Origin: Devosia sp.
GTDB taxonomy: Bacteria; Pseudomonadota; Alphaproteobacteria; Rhizobiales; Devosiaceae
Assembly: GCF_014860165.1 (NCBI RefSeq)
Contig: NZ_JACZKG010000017.1
Span: 28,159 to 92,158 of the forward strand
Reading direction: 5' to 3'
DNA length: 64,000 nt
Part shown: positions 9,915 to 17,501 of the stretch, in pieces
Layout of the letters: the number at the start of each line of letters is the position of its first letter
Numbering within the stretch: the stretch's first letter is position 1
The notes under the pieces: generated by a model
Seen by the model: only the letters and a program-made list of their open reading frames with translations
Told to the model about the DNA's origin: nothing
Databases searched by the model: none
Translations under genes and position numbers: made by a program

Positions 9915-10895
9915 ATGTTTCATCTGCCTAAACTGGCAGCGACGGCGCTCGTTGTTGCATCCCTGATGGTTTCGACCGCCAGCGCCCAGACGGTGCTGCG
10001 CTCATCCGATACCCATCCGGACGGCTATCCGACCGTCGAGGCGGTCAAGTATTTCGGTGAACTGCTGAGCGAAAAAACCGGCGGGCGCTACTCGGTCGAA
10101 GTGTTCCACTCGGCCCAGCTGGGTCAGGAAGCTGACACGATCGAACAGACCCAGTTCGGCGTGATCGATCTCAATCGCATCTCCATCGGCGCCTTCGGCA
10201 CCCAGGTGCCGGAAGCGACGGTAACGCAGCTGCCATATATCTTCCGCTCGGCAGATCACTTCCACGCCGTGCTGGACGGTCCGATCGGCGAGGAAATCCT
10301 GGCTGCCTTCGACGCCGTCGATGTGGTGGCCCTCGCCTATTACGACGGCGGCGCCCGCTCGTTTTACAACAGCGAAAAGCCGATCGCCTCGATCGAGGAT
10401 ATGGCAGGCATGAAGATGCGCGTCATGCAGTCGGACATTTTCGTCGACATGGTCGCGGCCTTGGGCGGCAATGCCACGCCGATGCCTTATGGCGAAGTCT
10501 ATTCGGGTATCCAGACCGGCGTCATCGACGGTGCCGAGAACAACTATCCGAGCTACGACACGGCCGGCCATGCCGAAGTCGCCAAGTATTACTCGCTCGA
10601 CGAGCACCTGATGGTGCCGGAAGTGCTTGTCATCTCCAAGATCGTCTGGGACGGGCTGACCCCTGAAGATCAGGCCCTGTTCCGCGAAGCGGCCAAGGAG
10701 TCGGTGGCCAAGCAGCGTGAGCTGTGGGCCGCCAAGGAAGTTGAATCCAAGGCCAAGGTGGAAGCCCTGGGCGCCCAGATCAATACGGTCGACAAGGCCC
10801 CCTTCATCGAAGCCATGAAGCCGGTTTACGAAAAGTACGTCACCGATCCCAAGCTGCAGGACCTGGTGGCGCGCATTCAGGCGACTGAAGGCTAG
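9915..10895 (+). CDS. dctP: TRAP transporter substrate-binding protein (DctP family)
   Basis: Periplasmic solute receptor of a tripartite ATP-independent transporter, 326 aa. A signal peptide ends at STASAQ. The fold signatures are [13 protein letters not shown]-like ligand-site residues, [28 protein letters not shown] and [13 protein letters not shown], with the conserved Arg in MKMRVM that contacts the ligand carboxylate. GGGAGGA precedes the ATG. The permeases and uronate genes downstream suggest a uronate or unsaturated uronate ligand; that is inferred from context only. Confidence 0.93.
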   Translation: MFHLPKLAATALVVASLMVSTASAQTVLRSSDTHPDGYPTVEAVKYFGELLSEKTGGRYSVEVFHSAQLGQEADTIEQTQFGVIDLNRISIGAFGTQVPEATVTQLPYIFRSADHFHAVLDGPIGEEILAAFDAVDVVALAYYDGGARSFYNSEKPIASIEDMAGMKMRVMQSDIFVDMVAALGGNATPMPYGEVYSGIQTGVIDGAENNYPSYDTAGHAEVAKYYSLDEHLMVPEVLVISKIVWDGLTPEDQALFREAAKESVAKQRELWAAKEVESKAKVEALGAQINTVDKAPFIEAMKPVYEKYVTDPKLQDLVARIQATEG

Positions 10896-10945
10896 CCTGA
10901 CCGATCCTAGGCGTGGCTCAATTCTGGCCACCCACACCGAACGGC

Positions 10946-11077
10946 ACCTCCCCCTTTGATGGGGGAGGTTGGGAGGGGGTGACGGGAGCCCCGATACTGG
11001 GGCCAGCATACCCCCACCCTAGCTGCGCTAGCCCCTTTCAGGGCCAAGCTTCGCTACCCTCCCCACAAGGGGGAGGG
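10946..11077. repeat. Palindromic repeats between dctP and the small permease gene
   Basis: Two strong hairpins occupy the 237-nt gap. ACCTCCCCC/GGGGGAGGT lies at 10946-10954/10961-10969, and ACCCTCCCC/GGGGAGGGT at the far end spans 11056-11077. A GC-rich segment with AGCCCC and GGGGCC arms lies between them. This is a common position for stems that protect the abundant receptor mRNA from 3' decay. The repeats are otherwise of the REP type seen elsewhere in the window. Confidence 0.6.
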
Positions 11078-11132
11078 TGATCGACGAAGAAGCTGGGGAA
11101 GGTGGAGCAGAGCTCACCATGAGGTCTAAACA

Positions 11133-11660
11133 ATGAAATCCTGGCTATTGCCAATCAGTCGCGGCTTGGGGCGACTTTCAAGCGCCATCCTGTGGCTGGC
11201 CGGCATTGGCCTGATCGCCATGACTGTCATCGTCGCCTATCAGGTGTTCATGCGCTTCGTGATCAACGCGTCGCCGTCGTGGACGGAAGCTGGCGCGATC
11301 ATGCTGGTCACCTGGTTCGTGTTTCTGGGCGCCGCTGTCGGCGTGCGCGAAAACTTCCATATGGGTTTTGACGTGCTGCTTTATGTGTTGCCCGGCGGCG
11401 CCAAGCCCTGGCTGCGCGGCATCAGCGACGTCGCCATCTTCGCCTTTGCCTTCGGCATGCTGTGGTATGGCGGGGAACTGGCGATACGCTACTGGTCGAC
11501 CCGCATTCCGGTGCTCGGACTGCCAACCTCCTTCACCTATTTCCCAATCGTGGTTTCGGGCTTTCTGATGTGCCTGTTTGCGGCTGAGCGCTTCCTGCTG
11601 CGTCTCGCCGGCGAGCCGGTCGATGACGTCGCGGCCGACCCTGCTATCACCGAGGCCTGA
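11133..11660 (+). CDS. dctQ: TRAP transporter small permease (DctQ family)
   Basis: Small membrane subunit of the TRAP transporter, 175 aa with four transmembrane segments. The family hallmark is AYQVFMRFVINASPSWTEAGAIMLVTWFVFLGAAVGVRENFHMGF, containing the R-x-F-x(n)-W-x-E motif. It pairs with the large permease 5 nt downstream and couples substrate delivery by DctP to sodium-driven import. The ATG gives MKSWLLPISRG. Its gap from dctP is unusually long because of inserted palindromic repeats. Confidence 0.92.
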   Translation: MKSWLLPISRGLGRLSSAILWLAGIGLIAMTVIVAYQVFMRFVINASPSWTEAGAIMLVTWFVFLGAAVGVRENFHMGFDVLLYVLPGGAKPWLRGISDVAIFAFAFGMLWYGGELAIRYWSTRIPVLGLPTSFTYFPIVVSGFLMCLFAAERFLLRLAGEPVDDVAADPAITEA

Positions 11661-11665
11661 CGCAT

Positions 11666-12949
11666 ATGGAATACTGGATTCTCTTCGGCGTCTTCACGGT
11701 ACTGATGGTGATCGGTACGCCGATCGCCTATTGCCTGGGCATTGCCAGCTTCGCCACCATCATCTATCTCGGCCGCCCGGCCATCGTGGTGTTCCAACAG
11801 CTCAATTCCGGCGTCTCGGCGTTCAGCCTGCTGGCCATTCCATTCTTCATCTTTGCCGGAGACCTGATGATGCGTGGCGGCATAGCCGAGCGCATCATTG
11901 CTTTCGCCGGCTCGCTGATCGGACATGTGCGTGGCGGCCTGGGGCAGGTCAATATTGCGGCGTCGACGCTGTTCGGTGGTATTTCCGGCTCGGCCGTGGC
12001 TGAGGCGGCCGCCGTCGGCGGGATCATGATCCCGCAGATGAAGGCGCGGGGCTATGGTACGGACTACGCGGTCAACGTCACCTCGATGGCGGCGCTGATC
12101 GCCCTGCTGCTGCCGCCCAGCCACAACATGATCATCTATTCGCTCTCTGGCGGCGGCAATATCTCCATTGCCGACCTGTTCACTGCAGGCATCATTCCGG
12201 GCCTGCTGCTGGCGCTGGCGCTGAGCGTCACCGCCTATATCGTGGCGGTCAAGCGCGGCTACCCGACCGAGCCCTTTCCCGGCTTCAGGAAGGCCGGTTA
12301 TTTCCTCGTCGTTGCCATTCCCGGACTGATGCTGATCGCCATCATCTTCGGCGGGGTTCGTTCGGGCATTTTTACCGCCACGGAAAGTTCGTGCATCGCG
12401 GTATTCTACGCGTTCTTCGTGACGCTGCTGGTCTATCGCTCGCTGAGCTGGAGTGAGTTCGTGCATTCGGTGCTGGGGGCGGTGCGGACGACGTCGATGG
12501 TGCTGTTCATCATCGGCGCGGCGGCGTCGTTTGGCTGGCTGATGGCCTATCTCAAGGTGGCGATCATTCTCACCGACGGAATCGCGGCGATCTCGAGCGA
12601 TCCGCTGGTGGTGCTGCTGCTGATCAACGTTCTGCTGCTGGTGCTCGGTACCTTCATGGATATGGGGCCGCTCATCATCATCACCACGCCCATCTTCCTG
12701 CCGATCGCCAAGTCCTTTGGCATCGACCCCGTGCATTTCGGGGTGATCATGATCCTCAACCTGGGCATCGGGCTCAACACGCCGCCGCTGGGGCCGGTGC
12801 AGTTCGTTGCCGCGGCCGTGGGCAAGATATCGGTCTGGGATGCGATGAAGAGCATCTGGCCATTCTATCTGGCCGGGATCGTCGTGCTGGGGCTCGTTAC
12901 CTACATTCCGGCGCTGTCGCTCTGGCTGCCGGCGCTGTTCCGGGGATAG
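11666..12949 (+). CDS. dctM: TRAP transporter large permease (DctM family)
   Basis: Membrane translocation subunit of the TRAP transporter, 427 aa with about 11-12 transmembrane segments. Family motifs include GTPIAYCLGIAS, FAGDLMMRGGIAERII, GGISGSAVAEAAAVGGIMIPQM and LLPPSHNMIIYSL, with GTFMDMGPLIIITTPIFLP and NTPPLGPVQF near the C-terminus. The start codon is 5 nt after the small permease stop, indicating one transcript. Substrate is inferred from the kduI-kduD-kdgF genes that follow. Confidence 0.95.
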   Translation: MEYWILFGVFTVLMVIGTPIAYCLGIASFATIIYLGRPAIVVFQQLNSGVSAFSLLAIPFFIFAGDLMMRGGIAERIIAFAGSLIGHVRGGLGQVNIAASTLFGGISGSAVAEAAAVGGIMIPQMKARGYGTDYAVNVTSMAALIALLLPPSHNMIIYSLSGGGNISIADLFTAGIIPGLLLALALSVTAYIVAVKRGYPTEPFPGFRKAGYFLVVAIPGLMLIAIIFGGVRSGIFTATESSCIAVFYAFFVTLLVYRSLSWSEFVHSVLGAVRTTSMVLFIIGAAASFGWLMAYLKVAIILTDGIAAISSDPLVVLLLINVLLLVLGTFMDMGPLIIITTPIFLPIAKSFGIDPVHFGVIMILNLGIGLNTPPLGPVQFVAAAVGKISVWDAMKSIWPFYLAGIVVLGLVTYIPALSLWLPALFRG

Positions 12950-12953
12950 GGTG

Positions 12954-13703
12954 ATGAGTCTCAGCGACGAGATGACAATTCCCGGGCGCAAGCCGAAGCT
13001 GGCTGACCTCGTGATCGGGACGCTGCGCAAGCGCATCAGCGCCGGCGAATACCGCGCAGGCACCAAGCTGCCGACCGAGAGCCAGATGACCACGATATTC
13101 GGCGTCAGCCGCACCGTGGTGCGGGAGGCGATCGCGGCCTTGTCGGCCGATGGACTGGTGCAGCCGCGGCAGGGGGCCGGGGTGTTCGTCGTCGGCAATG
13201 CGGCGAGCCCATTCACGGCAATCGGCGCGGACACGTCCAACAAGATTTCGGTCGCCATCAATGTGCTCGAAGTGCGCATGGGGATCGAGATCGAGTCGGC
13301 GGGGCTGGCGGCGCTGCGTCGCAGCGCCAGCCAGGAGGCGGCGATCCAGGAGGCGTGGAACGAGTTCGAGCGGCTGATGAAGCTCGGGACGCCCACGGGC
13401 AAGACCGATTTCGCCTTTCATCGCGCCATCGCGGCGGCGACGAACAATCCATTCTACATCGAGGTGCTGGACGGGCTGGGCAGCCGGACCATTCCCTGTG
13501 ACGTGGCTTCGCCATGGGGCACGGAAAGCGTGCTGACATTCGAATATCAGGCGGGGCTGCAACGGGAGCACCTGGCCATTCTCAAGGCCATTTCGGCGCA
13601 GGATGCCGGGGCGGCGCGCGAGGCGATGCGCCAGCATCTGTCGCTGAGCCAGGAGCGCTATCGCCAGCGGCTGCGTGAACAATCGACGGCAAAACAGGAC
13701 TGA
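12954..13703 (+). CDS. FadR-type GntR transcriptional regulator
   Basis: A 249-aa regulator with an N-terminal winged helix (KLPTESQMTTIFGVSRTVVREAIAAL, residues about 40-65) and a C-terminal all-helical FCD ligand-binding domain. His and Asp residues in TDFAFHRAIA and REHLAILKAI are of the kind that coordinate metal in FCD domains. It starts 4 nt after the large permease gene; the ATG at 12954 overlaps a GTG at 12951. Being inside the operon, it likely senses a uronate catabolic intermediate and represses its own operon. Confidence 0.9.
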   Translation: MSLSDEMTIPGRKPKLADLVIGTLRKRISAGEYRAGTKLPTESQMTTIFGVSRTVVREAIAALSADGLVQPRQGAGVFVVGNAASPFTAIGADTSNKISVAINVLEVRMGIEIESAGLAALRRSASQEAAIQEAWNEFERLMKLGTPTGKTDFAFHRAIAAATNNPFYIEVLDGLGSRTIPCDVASPWGTESVLTFEYQAGLQREHLAILKAISAQDAGAAREAMRQHLSLSQERYRQRLREQSTAKQD

Positions 13704-13705
13704 GC

Positions 13706-14536
13706 ATGAGTACCGATTTCGACATCCGCTTCGCCATTGACCCGGTCAGCGCCGCCACCATGAATACCGAGGAGCTGCGCGACCATTTCCTGGTCAACGA
13801 CCTGTTCGTTCCTGGCGCTGTCAACTGGACCTATACCCACTACGACCGCATGGCGGTGGGCAGCGCGGCGCCAGACGCCAAGCCACTGGTGCTGGAGACC
13901 ATCAAGCCGACCGGCACGGAGAACTTTCTCGACCGGCGTGAGCTGATCGCCGCCAATATCGGCGAGGCGGGAACAATCACGGTTGATGGTACCGATTATG
14001 CAGTGGGCGCGCGCGACATGCTTTATGTGGGCATGGGCGCCCAGGATGTGCGGTTTGCCGGCCAGGGCGCCAAGTTCTACCTGCTCAGCGCCCCGGCCCA
14101 TGCCAGCCATCCCACGACCCTGATCAGGCAGAGCGACGCCAAGCGGCTGGATCTCGGGAGCCAGGAGACGGCGAACGAGCGCAGCATCTTCCAGTTCGTC
14201 AATGCCGACAGCGTCAAGACCTGCCAATTGGTGGTGGGGCTGACCAGCTTCGCGCCCGGCTCGGTGTGGAACACCATGCCGGCGCATGTGCATGACCGGC
14301 GCATGGAGGCCTATCTCTATTTCGACCTCAAGCCGGATGCCTTCGTGGTGCATCTGATGGGCGAGCCGGACGAGACGCGGCACCTGATCGTGCGCAATGA
14401 GGAGGCGGTGATCTCGCCGCCCTGGTCGATCCATTCGGGCGCGGGGACGGGGGCCTATACCTTCATCTGGGCGATGGCCGGCGACAATGTCGACTATACC
14501 GATGTCGACAAGATCGGCATGGACGAATTGCTGTGA
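13706..14536 (+). CDS. kduI: 5-dehydro-4-deoxy-D-glucuronate isomerase
   Basis: Cytoplasmic zinc isomerase that converts 5-keto-4-deoxyuronate to 2,5-diketo-3-deoxygluconate in the pectin/unsaturated uronate pathway. Length is 276 aa, the normal size. The cupin-type metal site is visible as MPAHVHDRRMEAYLYF (two His and Glu) plus a distal His in PWSIHSG. The N-terminal RFAIDPVSAATMNTEELR segment is typical. It is followed by kduD in GTGA overlap, so translation is coupled. Confidence 0.96.
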   Translation: MSTDFDIRFAIDPVSAATMNTEELRDHFLVNDLFVPGAVNWTYTHYDRMAVGSAAPDAKPLVLETIKPTGTENFLDRRELIAANIGEAGTITVDGTDYAVGARDMLYVGMGAQDVRFAGQGAKFYLLSAPAHASHPTTLIRQSDAKRLDLGSQETANERSIFQFVNADSVKTCQLVVGLTSFAPGSVWNTMPAHVHDRRMEAYLYFDLKPDAFVVHLMGEPDETRHLIVRNEEAVISPPWSIHSGAGTGAYTFIWAMAGDNVDYTDVDKIGMDELL

Positions 14537-15297
14537 GCGATCTCAGCGCATTCAGCCTCGCCGGCAAGACCATCATGGTCACGGGCGCCAATACCGGGAT
14601 CGGGCAGGGCATCGCGCTATCGGTGGCCCGGGCCGGCGGCAGGGTGATCGGGGTCGGGCGCTCCAGCATGGAGGAGACGGAAGGCCTGGTCCGCGGCGCC
14701 GGGGCAGCCTTTGTCGGCATGGGCGCCGATCTCTCGTCGGTGCCGGCGGCGCAGGACATGTTCGAGGCGGCGTGGATCGCCCATGGGCCGATCGACGGGC
14801 TGGTCAACAATGCCGGCATCATCAAGCGGGTGGACGCGGTGGACTTCACCGAAGCCGACTGGGACCAGGTGATGGACATCAATCTCAAGACGATGTTCTT
14901 CCTGTGCCAGGCGCTGGGGCGGAAGGCGATCGAGGCTGGACGGGCCGCCAGGATCGTCAATATCGCGTCGATGCTGAGCTTTCAGGGCGGTATTCGCGTC
15001 GCCAGCTATACGGCCTCGAAAAGCGGTGTGCTGGGTATTACGCGGCTGCTGGCCAATGAGTGGGCGGCCAAGGGCATCAACGTGAACTCGATCGCGCCAG
15101 GCTATATCGAGACCAACAATACCGAGGCTTTGCGGGCCGATCCCGACCGTTCGGCATCCATTCTCGGACGCATTCCGGCGGGACGCTGGGGCGTACCGTC
15201 CGACATTGGCGACGCGGCGGTGTTCCTGCTGTCGGGCGCTTCCAACTATATGCATGGCGCCGTCATCCCGGTGGATGGCGGGTGGCTGGCGAGGTAA
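14533..15297 (+). CDS. kduD: 2-dehydro-3-deoxy-D-gluconate 5-dehydrogenase
   Basis: SDR enzyme reducing 2,5-diketo-3-deoxygluconate to KDG, the step after KduI. The 254 residues contain the cofactor motif TGANTGIGQG, NNAGIIKR (characteristic of KduD), catalytic Ser in NIASMLSFQGG, and YTASKSG. The C-terminal GAVIPVDGGWLAR is typical. The GTG start overlaps the kduI stop (GTGA). Identity as KduD rather than a generic SDR rests on the N-A-G-I-I-K-R and SMLSFQGGI signatures together with operon context. Confidence 0.94.
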   Translation: MSDLSAFSLAGKTIMVTGANTGIGQGIALSVARAGGRVIGVGRSSMEETEGLVRGAGAAFVGMGADLSSVPAAQDMFEAAWIAHGPIDGLVNNAGIIKRVDAVDFTEADWDQVMDINLKTMFFLCQALGRKAIEAGRAARIVNIASMLSFQGGIRVASYTASKSGVLGITRLLANEWAAKGINVNSIAPGYIETNNTEALRADPDRSASILGRIPAGRWGVPSDIGDAAVFLLSGASNYMHGAVIPVDGGWLAR

Positions 15298-15303
15298 ATC
15301 AGA

Positions 15304-15639
15304 GTGACTGAACAGAAACTGTTCGCGCAGGCGGATGAGGGCGAGACGGTGGTGCTCGCGCCGGGCAATACGCGGCGCGTGCTGATCCATACGCCCGAGC
15401 TGATGCAGGTGGAATTCGGCTTCGACAAGGGCGCGGTCGGGGCGCTGCATAGTCATCCGCATGTGCAGGTGAGCTATGTGGCCGAGGGGACCTTCGAGGT
15501 GACGATCGACGGCAAGACGGCAGTCGTTGGCACGGGGGGCAGCTTCATCGTGCCATCTGGGCTGGTGCATGGTGTGGTGGCGCTGGAGAAGGGGCGACTG
15601 GTTGATGTGTTTACGCCGCTGCGGGCGGACTTCTTGTAG
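15304..15639 (+). CDS. kdgF: KdgF-like cupin, unsaturated uronate to 5-keto-4-deoxyuronate
   Basis: Small single-domain cupin of 111 aa. KdgF proteins accelerate ring opening of 4,5-unsaturated galacturonate to the linear keto form used by KduI. The metal site is visible as HSHPHVQVSYV with a later His in GLVHGV, and the C-terminal FTPLRADFL tail is nearly identical in pattern to that of characterised KdgF. The GTG start at 15304 lies 7 nt after kduD. Position with kduI and kduD makes the assignment strong without database support. Confidence 0.88.
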   Translation: MTEQKLFAQADEGETVVLAPGNTRRVLIHTPELMQVEFGFDKGAVGALHSHPHVQVSYVAEGTFEVTIDGKTAVVGTGGSFIVPSGLVHGVVALEKGRLVDVFTPLRADFL

Positions 15640-15661
15640 GGTGAGGTCTCCTCACACGCCG

Positions 15662-15767
15662 CGGTGTCATTCCGGCGAAGGCCGGAATCCATGCGGCGAG
15701 CGCGCCACACGCTGGATGTCGCTGAGGACCACGGACGTGGATTCCGGCCTTCGCCGGAATGACACCG
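15662..15767. repeat. Perfect 30-bp inverted repeat
   Basis: Arms at 15662-15691 and 15738-15767 are exact reverse complements, separated by 46 nt. Each arm also contains its own palindrome (TCCGGC-gaag-GCCGGA). It lies between convergent genes (kdgF and the M15-like gene), where a bidirectional terminator would fit. The arrangement is like a paired REP/BIME element. Confidence 0.8.
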
Positions 15768-15786
15768 TGGTTGGGTTGGCTAGAGA

Positions 15787-16407
15787 TCACCCGATCTCCT
15801 CCAGCATCGCTGCATAGGCCTCGTCATGCCTTCCGGCCCAGTTGGGTTTGCCCGGCCCGGTGAATCGGCCCCGTCTCGGCGGGATGAAGCTGTAGATCTT
15901 GCGCTCCGATTCTTGGCGCCATTGCAGGTTGAAGGCGGCGAGCCTGGGGAAGAATTCCATGTCGGAATAGGGGAGGTGGTCATGCACCCACCAGGCCATG
16001 GCTTCCCAATCGCCGGTGCGCTCGTAATAGGGCACGAAGCGGTTGACGACCACGCAGGCGGTGGCGCCCATGCGGCCGCTGGCGTCGCGGCGGTCCCAGA
16101 TGTGGCCGGCATAGTTGGTTTCGTTGCGGCCGCAATTGAGCTTGTTGATATTGCCGAAATGGTTGACCTCGGGCGAGCGATAGGCGGAGCGGATGGAGAT
16201 CTTGCCGAAACGGGCCTGCAGCGGTTCGAGCAGGGTTTCGCAGAGCACTCTGCCGGCGGCGATGGCGAGGTCCGGATCATCGGGGATGTTCTGGAAACCG
16301 TGGATCACGGCGATCTCGGAATAGAGAAAATCGCGCAGGAAGAAGTTCTCGCTGAGCCTGACACGGCCGAGATCTTCGAGGCCTTTGACGGATTTGGGCT
16401 GGCGCAT
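15787..16407 (-). CDS. Peptidase M15-like protein of uncertain activity
   Basis: A 206-aa cytosolic-looking protein with an LSENFFLRDFLYSE start and ISIRSAYRSPEVN segment. These resemble the peptidase M15 (D-Ala-D-Ala carboxypeptidase-like) fold. The usual zinc-binding H-x(6)-D is not clean: GHIWDRRDAS follows after a longer insert, and WVHDHL provides the later His/Asp. It may be a divergent or inactive M15 relative. The ATG at 16407 is chosen over the TTG at 16431. It is divergent from the TRIC gene. Function unknown. Confidence 0.72.
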   Translation of the reverse strand: MRQPKSVKGLEDLGRVRLSENFFLRDFLYSEIAVIHGFQNIPDDPDLAIAAGRVLCETLLEPLQARFGKISIRSAYRSPEVNHFGNINKLNCGRNETNYAGHIWDRRDASGRMGATACVVVNRFVPYYERTGDWEAMAWWVHDHLPYSDMEFFPRLAAFNLQWRQESERKIYSFIPPRRGRFTGPGKPNWAGRHDEAYAAMLEEIG

Positions 16408-16481
16408 GGCGGCTCTCACTGGACGCGGCAATCTCTTGCGGTAACGTGGCGCCGCACAACCCGGTTTCGACAGGACGCCTG

Positions 16482-17093
16482 ATGCTCGAGGTCATTTTCT
16501 ACATCGCCATTACCGCCGAGGCGATGACCGCGGCACTGGCCGCCGGGCGGCGCAAGATGGACTGGTTCGGCGTGTGCCTGCTGGCCTGCGTCACCGCCCT
16601 GGGCGGGGGAACCATCCGGGACATCTTTCTCGACCACTATCCGCTGTACTGGGTCAGGAACCCCTATGTGCTGCTGCTGGTCTGCGGGGCGGCGCTGCTG
16701 ACCATCGCCATGGCCCGGGTGGTGGATCGGCTTCGCTGGCCGTTCCTGCTGCTGGATGGGCTGGGGCTGGTGGTCTTCACCATCATTGGCTGCAACATCG
16801 CCATGGAAATGGGGTCCCATCCGCTGATCGTGCTGATTGCTGGCATGGTGACCGGCATTTTCGGCGGCATCCTGCGCGACGTGCTGTGCAATGACGTGCC
16901 GCTGGTGTTCCGGGGCGAGCTCTATGCCACCGTCTCGATCGTGACCGGGGCGATCTACTATTTCGGCCTTGCCGCCAATATCTACCCCGATGTGGTGATC
17001 ATCGCGGCCATTGCCGTGGGTTTCCCGCTGCGCGTGCTGGCCATCGTCAAGAAGTGGGAAATGCCCAAATTCGTCTATGACAAGGAGCTGTGA
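16482..17093 (+). CDS. UPF0126/TRIC-type cation channel family membrane protein
   Basis: A 203-aa inner-membrane protein with about seven transmembrane segments and two internal repeats. Each repeat carries a glycine-rich signature: TALGGGTIRDIFL in the first half and GIFGGILRDVLCN in the second. This is the YicG/UPF0126 family, related in fold to eukaryotic TRIC potassium channels. AGGAC precedes the ATG at 16482. Its stop overlaps the next ATG (TGATG), so it is translationally coupled to the DUF4326 gene. Confidence 0.88.
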   Translation: MLEVIFYIAITAEAMTAALAAGRRKMDWFGVCLLACVTALGGGTIRDIFLDHYPLYWVRNPYVLLLVCGAALLTIAMARVVDRLRWPFLLLDGLGLVVFTIIGCNIAMEMGSHPLIVLIAGMVTGIFGGILRDVLCNDVPLVFRGELYATVSIVTGAIYYFGLAANIYPDVVIIAAIAVGFPLRVLAIVKKWEMPKFVYDKEL

Positions 17094-17440
17094 TGAAACC
17101 AGTGCGCATCGTGCTGTCGCGTCGCGCGGGGTTTGACCTGCAGGCCGTTTCACAGGCGCTGAACGGACTGCCGGCGCAATCGGTGGCGCGTCCCGGGCCG
17201 TGGGGCAATCCTTTCACCATTGCCGAGGTGATGGAGGAGGCTGGGCTCGACAAAGAAGCCGCCCAGGCCGAGGCGGTGGCGCGCTACGGGCGCTGGATCG
17301 CGGGCGAACTCAAGGGGCCAAAGCCGCCGCCGGCCCGCGAGAGAATCCGGACCGAGCTGGCGGGCAGGAACCTTGCCTGCTGGTGCCGCGAAGGCTCGCC
17401 CTGTCATGTCGATGCGCTGCTCAGGTTGGCCAACGAATAG
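17093..17440 (+). CDS. DUF4326 domain-containing protein
   Basis: A 115-aa protein matching the DUF4326 pattern: an N-terminal VRIVLSRRAGFDLQ, a GPWGNPF motif near residue 37, and the C-terminal LACWCREGSPCHVDAL with three Cys and a His. The last motif looks metal- or nucleotide-binding. The family is uncharacterised and often found in phage and bacteria. The start overlaps the previous stop. Confidence 0.8.
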   Translation: MKPVRIVLSRRAGFDLQAVSQALNGLPAQSVARPGPWGNPFTIAEVMEEAGLDKEAAQAEAVARYGRWIAGELKGPKPPPARERIRTELAGRNLACWCREGSPCHVDALLRLANE

Positions 17441-17477
17441 GACTTTCGCGCCGTGCCACGATGTGGCAAGGCACTAC

Positions 17478-17494
17478 CATACAAGAAGACGGAG
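17478..17494 (+). promoter_or_regulatory. uxuA leader: CATACAA half-site and Shine-Dalgarno
   Basis: CATACAA at 17478-17484 matches the half-site of the inverted repeat before the TRAP-kdu operon. GGAG at 17491-17494 sits 7 nt before the TTG at 17502 and fixes the uxuA start. The shared 7-mer could be chance; it is listed because both operons act in uronate catabolism. Confidence 0.35.
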
Positions 17495-17501
17495 CCTGAT
17501 T

